44,877 nt of DNA from a virus, in the IMG/VR virus record IMGVR_UViG_3300028615_000018, positions 1 through 44,877 of that record; one strand, written 5' to 3'. The first letter of the stretch is position 1. Every line of letters begins with the position of its first letter. The position numbers were made by a program, and so were the translations under genes. The notes beneath the pieces are model-generated. The model had not been told where the DNA came from. It made no database searches and worked only from the letters and a program-made list of their open reading frames with translations. This document shows positions 22,226-29,174 of this stretch, piece after piece.

Positions 22226-23512
22226 ATGACCGAAGTAAAAAATGTAGTGGACACTGTTGTGAGCAACACCCCAAGTGTTGACCAGTTAGTATCAAGTATG
22301 GTTTCCAATGATGTATTCATGGGTTTCTTGGCACTGTCCTTGCTAGGGATGGCGGCCATGGGTATAAAGACCACTGCTAAACCTGTGTTTGAGTTTATTA
22401 AGAGACAAACAAGTGTTAAGCTGGAGATAACTAATAATGATGACGCATTTATATGGTTCTCCAAGTGGCTGGAGGACAGAGGTGCCACTAAGAAAATTAG
22501 GAGACTGAGAACCAGCAATTTATATGTAAAAGGAGAATGCCCAGTGGCCCTTGGCGAGGGCAGGCACTTCATGTTTATAAAGGGGCGACCTTATTTTATC
22601 TCCAAAACCATGGGAGATACTAAGAGCAAGGCAGTATTTGAACAATACACTGTTACTTACTTTGGACGCAGCAAAGAGCCCATTATGCGGCTACTAGGAG
22701 AGCTTCAAGATATGGTAAGAGGTGATGAAAGCTCTACAAGGGTGTTTAGCTGGGTGTCTAATGGCTGGGCTCTGGTGTCCAAGGATTGCAGCAGGAAAAT
22801 GGACACAGTGGTGTTGGACCCTAGCCAGAAGAGCGACATAGTAAGTGACTTAGGGTGGTTCATAGGTAACAAAGAGTGGTTTACAGAGAGAGGCGTCCCC
22901 TACCGAAGAGGTTACTTATTTTATGGCCCTCCTGGGACAGGGAAAAGCTCTTTAGTGTCCGCTTTAGCTAGTCATTTTAACAGAAACGTATACTCTATAA
23001 ACCTTAAATCGCTGTGCTCTGATTCTGAGCTTCAAGACGCCTTCTTTAGTGCCTCCAGAGAGGGAATAATCCTTCTGGAAGACATTGATTGCGTGGACGT
23101 TGTTGCTGCTAGGTCTAGCTCTCTTCGGCACCCTGTAGGGGCCAATAACAGCGCATTGGGGGAGGACAATGATAGCGACAAACCTCTCATTCCTATGGGG
23201 ATAACTTTGTCAGGGCTTCTCAATGTTATTGACGGAGTAGGGGCTTCGGAGGACAGAGTCATAATCATGACCACGAATAACCCTGATAATCTAGATAAGG
23301 CCCTTATGCGGCCAGGAAGAGTAGACAGGAAGTGGGAAATTGGCCTGCCAGACTGGCATGCTAGGAAAGAAATGTATATCAGGTTCTTTCCAGAAGATGA
23401 AGAAGGCAAGGCAGAGGCTATGGCCAACAAAACAGTGGACTACACTCCGGCAGAGATGCAATGCCTGTTCATGCAAAACATTAGCGGAGAAGATCAAAAT
23501 GCCAGTATTTAG
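22226..23512 (+). CDS. Bcs1-like AAA ATPase, membrane anchored
   Basis: A 428-residue protein laid out like mitochondrial Bcs1: an N-terminal transmembrane helix (about 30-47, VFMGFLALSLLGMAAMGI), a Bcs1-N-type middle domain (from DDAFIWFSKWLEDRG), and a C-terminal AAA module with Walker A GPPGTGKSS (234-242), Walker B ILLEDID (282-288), LSGLLNVIDGV, and IIMTTNNPDNLDKALMRPGRVD as sensor and Arg-finger region. Mitochondrial Bcs1 moves a folded Rieske protein across a membrane; phage and bacterial homologues have unknown roles. GGAG at 22213 sets the start. Confidence 0.85.
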   Translation: MTEVKNVVDTVVSNTPSVDQLVSSMVSNDVFMGFLALSLLGMAAMGIKTTAKPVFEFIKRQTSVKLEITNNDDAFIWFSKWLEDRGATKKIRRLRTSNLYVKGECPVALGEGRHFMFIKGRPYFISKTMGDTKSKAVFEQYTVTYFGRSKEPIMRLLGELQDMVRGDESSTRVFSWVSNGWALVSKDCSRKMDTVVLDPSQKSDIVSDLGWFIGNKEWFTERGVPYRRGYLFYGPPGTGKSSLVSALASHFNRNVYSINLKSLCSDSELQDAFFSASREGIILLEDIDCVDVVAARSSSLRHPVGANNSALGEDNDSDKPLIPMGITLSGLLNVIDGVGASEDRVIIMTTNNPDNLDKALMRPGRVDRKWEIGLPDWHARKEMYIRFFPEDEEGKAEAMANKTVDYTPAEMQCLFMQNISGEDQNASI

Positions 23513-23726
23513 AACAGGAAATATGTGGGAAGCATTGGCTAGGGTGGACTACTTTATAGTCACTACTAACGCCATTGTAAAGCAAAATGGTGCTGTTGTA
23601 ATGGGACGTGGGATAGCCAAAGAAATGCGAGACAAGTTTCCTGGTGTTGATAAGGCTATTGGTAAGGCCATACGAGAAAAAGGCCAAGACTATGGCCTTA
23701 TCCTTGGCAAGAAGGTTGGGGCATGA
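23499..23726 (+). pseudogene. Truncated macro-domain protein (N-terminal half)
   Basis: A 75-residue frame starting inside the end of the Bcs1-like gene. It matches the first half of phage macro (ADP-ribose-binding) domains: FRTGNMWEAL, DYFIVTTNAIVKQNGAVVMG and RGIAKEMRDKFPG, then DYGLIL. The family is normally about 140-150 residues. Here homology stops near 23707 and the frame closes at TGA 23724, next to ThyA-like sequence in another frame. The ligand-binding N-terminal loop is present but the C-terminal strands are missing, so a working fold is unlikely. Confidence 0.7.
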
Positions 23727-24273
23727 TGATCTTGGGTGTATATATGGCGTACAAGCCAGATGCTGGAGAACTGTAAACAACACAGCCTGCATAGATCAGC
23801 TACAAGGAGTTGTAGATAAACTAAAACAAGGGGTAGATGACCGACGTTTAATTGTTACGCATTGGAACCCAGGCGAGCTTAACATGATGTCTCTGCCACC
23901 ATGCCATTTATTGTACCAATTCGGCATTGAAAATGATAGACTGAACATGTCTATGTACCAAAGAAGCTGTGGCCTACCCTTGGGAGTCCCGTTCAACATC
24001 GCTGGGTATGCTTGGCTATTGAGTGTTGTGGCTCATATAACAGGATTTAAACCTGGAGTCTTTACACACTTCATGCACGACATACACATTTATGAGAATC
24101 AATTAAATGGTTTAGTGGAGCAATTGGAAAGAAAACCCTATCCTCTCCCTAGCCTTTACGTTAACTCCAAGATAAAGACCTTGGAAGATTTAGAAACTTG
24201 GGTTACACCGGATGATTTTGAGTTGATTAACTACGTCCACCACCCAGCTATTAATTATCCATTTGCTGTTTAA
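23692..24273 (+). pseudogene. thyA: Truncated thymidylate synthase ThyA (C-terminal two thirds)
   Basis: From about 23716 the +1 frame relative to the macro fragment is clear ThyA: DLGCIYGVQARCW, RRLIVTHWNPGEL, LPPCH with the catalytic Cys, YQRSCGLPLGVPFNIAGYAW, DIHIYENQL and HPAINYPFAV at the end. About 85 N-terminal residues of E. coli-length ThyA are absent, including the phosphate-binding Arg region. ATG 23692 is the nearest in-frame ATG but has no good ribosome binding site. The catalytic part is intact at sequence level, so decay seems recent. ThyX at 17961 can supply dTMP. Confidence 0.8.
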
Positions 24274-24286
24274 GGAGAAAAAAATT

Positions 24287-24679
24287 ATGGCTCTTATTAA
24301 CTCCTCTCCATTCTACACAACCCCTGAAGACATTCAAGGCGGGGAATTGGGGCACTATGGACGAGGTCCTTGCTTTAAGCCAGTAAAGACAAAACCCAAA
24401 AATATTACCATTTTGTACGACAATGGGAAGACATACACAACAACTTGCCTAGAGACATATGTTCCTAGTCCCTACGGAGTCAACAGAAACGTCCTTAAGT
24501 ACACCAGAGACAAGACTTTAAAAGGAGACAATGGTATTGTGTCGGAAGTGACGGAGAGGATTACAGTGCCGCTCTCAGACGTAGCTGCTGTTGTTGTAGA
24601 GGACAGAGAAACAAACACATACAAGGTTTTTAAATATAAGCCTTGTGCAAAAGTACATATCACTTTAAGCAAAACCTAA
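24287..24679 (+). CDS. Hypothetical protein
   Basis: A 130-residue, beta-rich looking protein (repeated Thr/Val strands, YKVFKYKP). ATG 24287 follows AAGGAGAAA 9 bases upstream, preferred to an in-frame start at 24263 inside the ThyA frame. No family recognised. Confidence 0.6.
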   Translation: MALINSSPFYTTPEDIQGGELGHYGRGPCFKPVKTKPKNITILYDNGKTYTTTCLETYVPSPYGVNRNVLKYTRDKTLKGDNGIVSEVTERITVPLSDVAAVVVEDRETNTYKVFKYKPCAKVHITLSKT

Positions 24680-24692
24680 TAGGGGGTGAAAA

Positions 24693-25079
24693 ATGACTCA
24701 AGGTAAGCCGGTTAAAGGCTTCACGGATGACTGTGCAACTAACAACACTGTAGAAACAAAAAACAACCGGCCTGGTGAGCCCATAGACGCTAGTGAACCA
24801 ATGCACTTGCGGTATAACATGATGACCGCTTACGATAAAAATTTACCAGACCACCCACAGAGGGTTATGCAGAGTCTGGGAATAAAGTATACGCATGCTA
24901 TTGCTCAGTCTGTAGGGGACCAGTGGTGGTTCTGGAACTGTATAAACTTACCAGACACTCTGCCGGACTACTTGTCTCGGCTTGCTCCTGACCCACTGGA
25001 ATATGTAGGGCGGGGGCTAAGTTATAAAGAGGCACTCGAGATAGAATACCTTGGTCTTAGGCTGGCAGGGGAGTTGTAA
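24693..25079 (+). CDS. Hypothetical protein
   Basis: A 128-residue protein with a disordered polar N-terminus and an aromatic middle (GDQWWFWNCINLP). The ATG follows AGGGGGTG. The gene is directly abutted by the small membrane gene at 25080. No family recognised. Confidence 0.6.
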   Translation: MTQGKPVKGFTDDCATNNTVETKNNRPGEPIDASEPMHLRYNMMTAYDKNLPDHPQRVMQSLGIKYTHAIAQSVGDQWWFWNCINLPDTLPDYLSRLAPDPLEYVGRGLSYKEALEIEYLGLRLAGEL

Positions 25080-25238
25080 ATGAAAAGGGCAGGCAAGCAC
25101 GTAGAGGTTTATGAATACCCTCAACCAGCAGCGGAAATAAAAGACACCCGTTCCTCTGTATTTATTACAGCCCTGTCTGTTTATTTGGTCTCTTACGCAC
25201 TACCCATCTGGGAGGCCGTTCTTAATTACGCAGGATAA
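25080..25238 (+). CDS. 52-residue single-TM protein
   Basis: An ORF beginning at the base after the preceding stop. It has a polar N-terminus and one hydrophobic helix (about residues 26-45, SVFITALSVYLVSYALPIW). GGGGAG lies 8 bases upstream of the ATG. Function unknown. Confidence 0.5.
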   Translation: MKRAGKHVEVYEYPQPAAEIKDTRSSVFITALSVYLVSYALPIWEAVLNYAG

Positions 25239-25249
25239 GGAGAGAGTCA

Positions 25250-25450
25250 GTGAATAGAATTATACATATCCCCTACCCAGAGGGGTCGCACAGGCTATCA
25301 TCAGAAGAGTTTCTGGCCGCTGTTGACAGGCGCATTGCAGAAGAAGACCCGCAGCCAGGCGACTGGGTTGTGATTGACAACTTTACTATCCGCGAAGTAT
25401 CCCGAATTTTACGTGGGAGGCGGGATCTTGGAGAAGGTAAGTATGAATAG
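25250..25450 (+). CDS. Small hypothetical protein (GTG start)
   Basis: A 66-residue acidic protein (PQPGDWVVIDNFTIREVSRIL). GTG 25250 follows AAGGAGAGAGTC. The sequence suggests a compact beta/alpha fold but no family is recognised. Confidence 0.55.
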   Translation: MNRIIHIPYPEGSHRLSSEEFLAAVDRRIAEEDPQPGDWVVIDNFTIREVSRILRGRRDLGEGKYE

Positions 25451-25484
25451 AGTGCTTAAACTAAAAGAGGCAGAAGCAGCATAG

Positions 25485-25681
25485 ATGCACAAACTTGAAG
25501 TATATAGACCAGGGTCTGTAAGCGCTATAGTAGAGGCGACAGCAGAGAAAATAGAACTGACAGTTATGGTGTAGTACATATTTTTAAAAAGACCACCAGT
25601 GTCAGGCCCTACAAGGCTTATGTGATAAAGCCAGGAGAAATGGCCAAGATTACAGAAGTAAAGAAATGTAAAGACCATTGA
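25485..25681 (+). pseudogene. Frameshifted small gene
   Basis: ATG 25485 opens a 29-codon frame stopping at TAG 25572-25574. From about 25560 the reading continues coherently in another frame (YGVVHIFKKTTSVRPYKAYV...) to TGA 25679-25681. Inserting one base near 25563 would give a single ~65-residue protein. It is either a broken gene, an assembly error, or a natural frameshift site; no slippery heptamer is visible. Family unknown. Confidence 0.5.
25658..25673 (+). repeat. GTAAAG-N4-GTAAAG motif, copy 2
   Basis: GTAAAGAAATGTAAAG, 15 of 16 identical to 22135-22150, 38 bases upstream of the terminator at 25711 and overlapping the end of the frameshifted gene. Confidence 0.5.
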
Positions 25682-25710
25682 CCACATACAATTAAATATC
25701 TACTATAAAG

Positions 25711-25739
25711 GCTGTGTACTTCGGTACATGGCTTTTTTT
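25711..25739 (+). terminator. Rho-independent terminator
   Basis: A 9-bp stem GCTGTGTAC/GTACATGGC with a TTCG tetraloop and two G-T pairs, followed by seven T (25733-25739). A strong intrinsic terminator closing the 22226-25681 unit. Confidence 0.88.
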
Positions 25740-25766
25740 ATCTGTTAATAGCAGAGGAGACACTCT

Positions 25767-26252
25767 ATGATACCAATTGCCAGTTCCGGGTTTTTCAAAG
25801 GAGTTCTGTACAGGCTCGCTTGGTATGGGTCTGTATTTGATAATACGGCCATACCAAATAATCTGTGTCCATTTATTAGGAGAATAACCTCTGGTATACT
25901 CGTAGTAGTATCAATGATATGTGTAGGTTCAGTGCTGGCAATAGCACTGCTAGACCCCGTAGCATCTGCTATATTGCATATATTTGTAGGTCCTGGGCAG
26001 TTGCATTTTATAGATGAAAGCTTTTTTGTTCTGGGATGCGCGATATATACTGCAATACTCGGTTTAGGCGTGTACTTGTTCGTGTACTTGTTGATGAAGA
26101 TTCTTATGTGCAGATTGGTACTAAAGCCAATTAGACCTAAGCGAACTATAATCACTGACCAAGGGAGGCATGTACTGACTACATACGGAGTGATCTGTGA
26201 ATACTTATCTGCATTACATGACAAAATATGCCCAAAAATCGAGTTCAAGTAA
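25767..26252 (+). CDS. Multi-pass membrane protein, unknown
   Basis: A 161-residue protein with hydrophobic segments at about 42-66 (GILVVVSMICVGSVLAIALL) and 84-112 (FFVLGCAIYTAILGLGVYLF). The C-terminal soluble tail is mixed charged. ATG 25767 follows GAGGAGACAC. It is the first gene after the terminator. No family recognised. Confidence 0.6.
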   Translation: MIPIASSGFFKGVLYRLAWYGSVFDNTAIPNNLCPFIRRITSGILVVVSMICVGSVLAIALLDPVASAILHIFVGPGQLHFIDESFFVLGCAIYTAILGLGVYLFVYLLMKILMCRLVLKPIRPKRTIITDQGRHVLTTYGVICEYLSALHDKICPKIEFK

Positions 26253-26253
26253 T

Positions 26254-26269
26254 GTAAAATAATGTAAAG
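26254..26269 (+). repeat. GTAAAG-like 10-bp-period motif, copy 3
   Basis: GTAAAATAATGTAAAG, related to copies at 22135 and 25658, starting two bases after the stop codon at 26252 and 30 bases before the duplicated leader. Confidence 0.4.
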
Positions 26270-26298
26270 GTTGTTGATAATCTGAGCTTATAGTAGTG

Positions 26299-26338
26299 CT
26301 GTAACACAGTATTCATTAACTAAAGAAGGAGATGATAT
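26299..26338 (+). promoter_or_regulatory. 40-bp duplicated leader, copy 2
   Basis: Identical to 5242-5281. It ends in the strong AAAGAAGGAGATGATAT and directly precedes the lipoprotein ATG 26339. The sequences before and after differ from copy 1. Confidence 0.8.
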
Positions 26339-26572
26339 ATGAAACATTTAATAAACATTCTCGTAGCTATTGTAACCGTTATAATCATCGCAGGTTGTAG
26401 TTCGCTTGGCACTTCCGGTGGAAACCAGAGTAGTCGGCAAACCCAACGTGCTGACGTTGTTGAAGCATCTGACGCCTGTGCTCGTGGTACACTGGCCGGG
26501 TATGAAGTAGAATCCAACTATTACCTTGAGGGTGAATCAGAACAACGTAAAGAACAGGTTACCTGTAAATGA
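26339..26572 (+). CDS. Small lipoprotein
   Basis: A 77-residue protein with a lipoprotein signal peptide: hydrophobic core ending in the lipobox IIAGC (lipidated C20), then SSLGTSGG and a hydrophilic mature part. It would be processed by signal peptidase II and anchored in the host membrane. Superinfection exclusion and Rz1-like spanin are both possible; there is no Pro-rich domain, and no Rz partner is adjacent. A strong leader suggests high expression. Confidence 0.75.
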   Translation: MKHLINILVAIVTVIIIAGCSSLGTSGGNQSSRQTQRADVVEASDACARGTLAGYEVESNYYLEGESEQRKEQVTCK

Positions 26573-26853
26573 CAATTACTGGCCATTGGAGAGGGCACAC
26601 TATTGAGTATATGCCTGAAGAAAATCATTGGATGTATGCTAACAATGGCAAACCCGTACCAGACAACCCCCATCGCACTTGCAAAAAATGTGGTATACGG
26701 GCTGAAACAGCAGACGACCCAGACCCCTGCCTAGGGTTGCTTCCAGGCGTAAGAAATGCTTGTTGTGGACATGGAGACCCCAGCCACTCTTACATCCAAT
26801 TTGAAAATGGGGCGGTGGTTAGGGGTTTCAACATCGTAGAGCCAAGACGTTAA
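26569..26853 (+). CDS. Small Cys-rich protein of a phage-wide family
   Basis: A 94-residue protein with C38-x2-C41, C54 and the distinctive NACCGHGD (C65, C66, H68) followed by SYIQFENGAVVRG. I recognise this NACCGHG pattern from small phage proteins of unknown function; a zinc site is likely. It overlaps the lipoprotein gene by ATGA and starts the right-hand cassette group. Confidence 0.65.
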   Translation: MTITGHWRGHTIEYMPEENHWMYANNGKPVPDNPHRTCKKCGIRAETADDPDPCLGLLPGVRNACCGHGDPSHSYIQFENGAVVRGFNIVEPRR

Positions 26854-26880
26854 TTTTGCATGATAAGAGAGTATTAAATT

Positions 26881-27294
26881 ATGAATATTTTGGAAGGAAA
26901 AACATTAAACGCGATCAAAATCGCTGAGGACAAACAGGCGCTTTTGTTTCAAACAACCGATGGCGACTTTAAGGTTTTATGCTATGGTGATTGCTGCTCT
27001 TATACTTGGGTGGAATCAATCGAACTGCCAGCGCTTGGGTTTCCTTGTGTAGTGAACAAGGTTGAAGACCTTGAAATGCCAGATCTTGGGGATATGGAAG
27101 GTTGTGATGTGGTCGCTTATTACGGATGCAAAATCTCGACCGATAAAGGCGACTTGGTTATCGACTACCGGAATGATTCAAATGGTTACTATGGCGGCAA
27201 TCTGGTATGGCCAGATGAATCATATTTTTATGGTGGCGTCTACGGTCAGAATATCTCTATAGAAGAATGGCGAGAAGTGGTAGACGCCGGTTAA
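26881..27294 (+). CDS. DUF7448-like protein
   Basis: A 137-residue protein with the pattern CYGDCCSYTWVESIELPALG, a VEDLEMPD segment and DYRNDSNGYYGGNL. These fit a DUF7448-type family of small proteins frequent in phages and prophages. It probably binds metal through the Cys cluster; function is unknown. The ATG follows AGAGAGTATTAAATT in a gap carrying TTGCAT. Confidence 0.7.
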   Translation: MNILEGKTLNAIKIAEDKQALLFQTTDGDFKVLCYGDCCSYTWVESIELPALGFPCVVNKVEDLEMPDLGDMEGCDVVAYYGCKISTDKGDLVIDYRNDSNGYYGGNLVWPDESYFYGGVYGQNISIEEWREVVDAG

Positions 27295-27332
27295 CCAGAA
27301 TATTTGCACTGTAAAAACTTCACGTTGATTTT

Positions 27333-27497
27333 ATGAGCAAACACCACAAAGCTAACGATGCAATTGCAAAGTCTGCAAAATGGCTTGCCGATGGTAATCG
27401 GGCGAACGAATCAGGCGATAAAGAAAAAGCCGAGCGTTGCTACGAAAAATCACAACGTTGGTTAGATCGATACAATCGCTTAACCAACCAGAATTAA
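27333..27497 (+). CDS. 54-residue helical protein
   Basis: A 54-codon ORF between the TTGCAC motif at 27304 and the next gene. The sequence (AIAKSAKWLADGN..., GDKEKAERCYEKSQRWL) resembles a TPR-like helix pair. No strong ribosome binding site. It shows the cassette-like spacing of its neighbours. Confidence 0.5.
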   Translation: MSKHHKANDAIAKSAKWLADGNRANESGDKEKAERCYEKSQRWLDRYNRLTNQN

Positions 27498-27514
27498 TAC
27501 ACGGTAAAAACGTT

Positions 27515-27730
27515 ATGAATCAGAAAGAGTTTAAAGCTTTGTATACTGGTGAGTGGAAATCAGACACAGAGGTTTTCGACTGTGTTGATTTTTTAAAAAC
27601 TCAGTCCTCAGAGATTATTAGGCAAGCAAAAAGAGAGCGATGGTTTAGGCCGGAAGCGCTCAGAGCCGCAAGGCAAATTATTGAAAAAGAAGATTCAACC
27701 GGAAGTAATGCACCTATGGAGGCAAGTTAA
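27515..27730 (+). CDS. Small helical hypothetical protein
   Basis: A 71-residue charged protein. ATG 27515 is chosen; it follows ACGGTAAAAACGTT, a decayed copy of the boundary motif, and the upstream in-frame start at 27437 would overlap the 54-residue gene. The next gene begins at the base after its stop. Function unknown. Confidence 0.55.
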   Translation: MNQKEFKALYTGEWKSDTEVFDCVDFLKTQSSEIIRQAKRERWFRPEALRAARQIIEKEDSTGSNAPMEAS

Positions 27731-27955
27731 ATGGCTGACTGCACACAGTGCCCCCACGCGGTAGGCGACAGTTACCAGCGAGATTGTGACTTCCCGCACT
27801 GTATGGGCTGGAGTATTGAGCGTAATAAAAAGCCAATTCCGACAAACAAACATGACTGGGATTTTTGGCACGAAGATTCAGAGGTTTTTCATACAGCCGA
27901 GAGTTACCAAGACGCTGTAAATCAAATTGCGGAAATTATTAGAGAGCAAGACTAA
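27731..27955 (+). CDS. Small Cys-rich protein, probable zinc site
   Basis: A 74-residue protein with C4-x2-C7...C19-x4-C24 and a Trp-rich middle (HDWDFWHED). It ends REQD, and the codons, stop and following bases are shared with the gene ending at 1071. Function unknown. Confidence 0.6.
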   Translation: MADCTQCPHAVGDSYQRDCDFPHCMGWSIERNKKPIPTNKHDWDFWHEDSEVFHTAESYQDAVNQIAEIIREQD

Positions 27956-27966
27956 TTCTTGCACAA
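27943..27966 (+). repeat. 24-bp exact repeat, copy 2
   Basis: Identical to 1059-1082, covering the codons for the terminal EQD, the stop and the TTGCAC motif. Confidence 0.85.
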
Positions 27967-27996
27967 TTCTAGCTGCGAAGATTGACGGAGACAGAA

Positions 27997-28446
27997 ATGA
28001 ACGATTTGCCTAAGTGCCTATTGTGTGGTGAACCACCAAGCAATTATGAAAATTTTCAAGGGGTAAAGCACCACTGCTCTACGCCAGATTGTACGCTGCA
28101 TCTTGTATTGTTTGATCAGTTTCAATGGCGCACCCTCATGGGCGGCGGGGAGGCTGTGGCTTGGTTAGTGACAAAGGGCAGGATATTTAAAGATAGAGCC
28201 TTCATCAGCAAACAAGGCGCTGAAAACAGCCGCGATGAACGGAACGATGGGGCAGTTGTTGTCCCCCTCTACACCACACCCCAACCCCAGGCGGTGCCGG
28301 ACGGTTTAACAGAAATACATGATTGGCTTTTGTCGCTGTTAACATACCCAGATGATTACCCCATGGATGCAATGAAGCGACATTTAGAACGACTGCAAAG
28401 ACAAATGCGCGAGATTATAGTTCCACCCCAAGACCAGGAGCGATGA
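27997..28446 (+). CDS. Zinc-ribbon protein, Lar-like N-terminus
   Basis: A 149-residue protein. Residues 5-45 (LPKCLLCGEPP with C7, C10, C27, C32, then F-QW) resemble the Lar restriction-alleviation zinc ribbon. A second segment, EAVAWLVTKG...VVPLYTTPQP, is a widespread phage small-protein module. ATG 27997 follows ACGGAG; a TTG at 27982 is upstream in frame. A role against host restriction is possible but only inferred from the ribbon. Confidence 0.55.
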   Translation: MNDLPKCLLCGEPPSNYENFQGVKHHCSTPDCTLHLVLFDQFQWRTLMGGGEAVAWLVTKGRIFKDRAFISKQGAENSRDERNDGAVVVPLYTTPQPQAVPDGLTEIHDWLLSLLTYPDDYPMDAMKRHLERLQRQMREIIVPPQDQER

Positions 28447-28447
28447 T

Positions 28448-28777
28448 ATGGACATGACATTACGTGATTTTTTGTCCCGGCTGGCTAATGCCTACGGCGA
28501 TGAAGTTATAGACATTGTTGGAGATTTTCAGTCCGGGGGACTGACTGTTGAGAATATAAGCGTTGATGATGTGGAGAATGCCCGCGACGACGAGAGAGGG
28601 GGGGGAATGTGTGCTCGTGATGATTGTCCGTTGGCCGAATCATGCTATCGACAACAAGCGGAGCCCGACAAGTTTCGTCAGAGCCATTTTCGACCGGAAT
28701 TCGCGGGGCACGATTGCGGGTACTATTTGCCGGTGCCTGCCGATCACTGCGAACAACCAACCAGTGAGGGAGGGTGA
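28448..28777 (+). CDS. Two-part small protein joined across a G8 tract
   Basis: A 109-residue frame. Residues 1-52 form an acidic helical part. Eight G (28598-28605) then encode GlyGlyGly, followed by MCARDDCPLAESCYR...CGYYLPV, which looks like a complete small Cys-rich phage protein with its own Met. The tract could act as a ribosome binding site for that ATG (28607) or as a slippage site switching between fused and separate products. The start follows CAGGAG. Confidence 0.55.
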   Translation: MDMTLRDFLSRLANAYGDEVIDIVGDFQSGGLTVENISVDDVENARDDERGGGMCARDDCPLAESCYRQQAEPDKFRQSHFRPEFAGHDCGYYLPVPADHCEQPTSEGG

Positions 28778-28778
28778 T

Positions 28779-28961
28779 ATGAATCAGATACCAGAGCACA
28801 AAACCAGAACCACATCCGTTGGCAGCTATTACGAGATGTTCAGGGCTGTTTGTGACTGCGGATGGAGGAGTCCATTGAGACATGATTACGAGCAATGTGA
28901 TGCAGATGCGGCTTGCCATTTAGCAGATTATAACTTTGAGTTAGTCAAGAACTGGGGGTAA
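28779..28961 (+). CDS. Small Cys-rich protein
   Basis: A 60-residue protein with C25-x-C27 and C40...C46-H47, a probable zinc site (VCDCGWRSPLRHDYEQC). The ATG follows GAGGGAGGGTGAT. Looks like the small host-protein-mimic zinc fingers common in phage accessory regions; no specific family. Confidence 0.55.
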   Translation: MNQIPEHKTRTTSVGSYYEMFRAVCDCGWRSPLRHDYEQCDADAACHLADYNFELVKNWG

Positions 28962-28964
28962 GCG

Positions 28965-29174
28965 ATGATATTTAAATTGGAAAAGGAAGAAATTAGAAAA
29001 GTGCTGGCTGAACACCTGGGCCGATCAGCTAGCTGGGAAGTAAACCCCGATCCAGATGAATGCTGGTTTGAAGTGGAAGCTGGGGTAAGAGTAATAGAAG
29101 GCGAAAAAGTGGACGACATCCACAATGTGCGCTTTTGCTACAGAGAATCAACCAGACTAACAAGCGGCGGATAG
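28965..29174 (+). CDS. Small hypothetical protein
   Basis: A 69-residue acidic protein starting 3 bases after the preceding stop. It contains a helix (EKEEIRKVLAEHLG) followed by beta-like WFEVEAGVRV, but no recognised family. The CTGCAC motif follows directly after its stop. Confidence 0.55.
   Translation: MIFKLEKEEIRKVLAEHLGRSASWEVNPDPDECWFEVEAGVRVIEGEKVDDIHNVRFCYRESTRLTSGG

Noticed and set aside
23499-24273. Functional macro-ThyA fusion protein
   Set aside because: Each part lacks half of its fold and they are in different frames with two stops at the join.
25485-25681. Programmed ribosomal frameshift
   Set aside because: No slippery heptamer or following structure is visible at the frame change; mutation or sequencing error is simpler.
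26339-26572. Rz1-type outer-membrane spanin
   Set aside because: No proline-rich mature part and no Rz-like partner overlapping; called only as a lipoprotein.
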